A DNA stretch of 6,286 nt from Candidatus Zipacnadia bacterium (GTDB lineage Bacteria > Armatimonadota > Zipacnadia > Zipacnadales > Zipacnadaceae), in the NCBI GenBank assembly GCA_029821215.1, contig JALGTV010000090.1, forward strand, positions 1 through 6,286. The letters are read 5' to 3'. The notes below the pieces were generated by a model, which had not been told where the DNA came from, made no database searches, and saw only the letters and a list, made by a program, of their open reading frames with translations. Position numbers and translations under genes: made by a program. Below are positions 6,154 through 6,286 of this stretch, piece by piece. The first letter of the stretch is position 1. The number at the start of each line of letters is the position of its first letter.

Positions 6154-6286
6154 ATGGCCAATGAGCAACAATTTCCACCTCGGCAGCTAATAATGGCTGC
6201 TGCCCACGGGGCGTGGATGGCCTTCCTCGTGGGAATAGCGCTTGTCGCCGTCTCATTTATAGCCTGGAGGTTGCTGCTGACCTATT
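6154..6286 (+). CDS. membrane protein, 3' end outside window
   Basis: An open frame that begins MANEQQFPPRQLIMAAAHGA and runs off the window after 44 codons. Residues about 18-42 (WMAFLVGIALVAVSFIAWRL within them) form one strong hydrophobic helix after a polar N-terminus, so the product is membrane-anchored or polytopic. I do not recognise the family. AGGAG at 6139-6143 is a good Shine-Dalgarno. It is 10 nt from the ATG at 6154 but only 1 nt from the in-frame ATG at 6145 (MSIMAN...), so the later start is preferred. The gene has its own ribosome-binding site and a 126-bp gap from the dehydrogenase tail. Confidence 0.6.
   Translation, partial: MANEQQFPPRQLIMAAAHGAWMAFLVGIALVAVSFIAWRLLLTY

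Noticed and set aside
1..6286. CRISPR array, tRNA/rRNA gene or transposon ends
   Set aside because: Reading by eye found no regularly spaced repeats beyond the two-copy duplication, no tRNA-like T-loop motif in the intergenic gaps and no transposase.

Overview
The window holds six recognisable protein-coding genes and the start of a seventh, at roughly mid-50s percent G+C with tight bacterial spacing. No rRNA, tRNA, CRISPR array or insertion sequence is visible. The gene set is a de novo NAD-synthesis enzyme, an Mth938-fold protein, a zinc-ribbon/TPR protein, a GT-C glycosyltransferase, a free-standing HNH nuclease with a typical N-terminal extension, and a mannitol-1-phosphate dehydrogenase-like oxidoreductase. 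This suits an uncultured, probably environmental bacterium. The HNH and Mth938 proteins look to me most like Chloroflexota (Dehalococcoidia-type) homologues, but that is an impression from memory and a weak phylum call.

Left block, plus strand, 3-3805: L-aspartate oxidase (nadB, 5' end outside the window), then an Mth938/AAMDC-like small protein, then a small protein with an N-terminal zinc ribbon and two TPRs, then a membrane GT39-like glycosyltransferase that starts 6 nt after the TPR gene. Orientation and short gaps suggest one transcription unit or two closely linked ones. A compact GC-rich hairpin sits just after the Mth938 gene. The functions do not form one obvious pathway.

Middle, 3806-4799: a gene-poor gap of about 130 bp, a minus-strand HNH endonuclease (3937-4467), and a 332-bp divergent intergenic region. 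That region holds a plausible promoter and a start-proximal stem-loop for the HNH gene, and an excellent Shine-Dalgarno for the next plus-strand gene.

Right block, 4800-6286: an MtlD-like dehydrogenase whose reading frame is broken near its end by an exact 22-bp tandem duplication (5837-5880). Removing one copy restores a 401-residue protein with a normal MtlD-type C-terminus. As written, the protein stops at 357 residues and its last 48 native codons lie out of frame downstream. The second repeat copy carries its own in-frame ATG for that detached tail. The window ends inside a gene for a small membrane protein (from 6154).

The main point of interest is the duplication: a recent mutation, a reversible frame switch, or an assembly error. 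I found no convincing undescribed multi-gene system.
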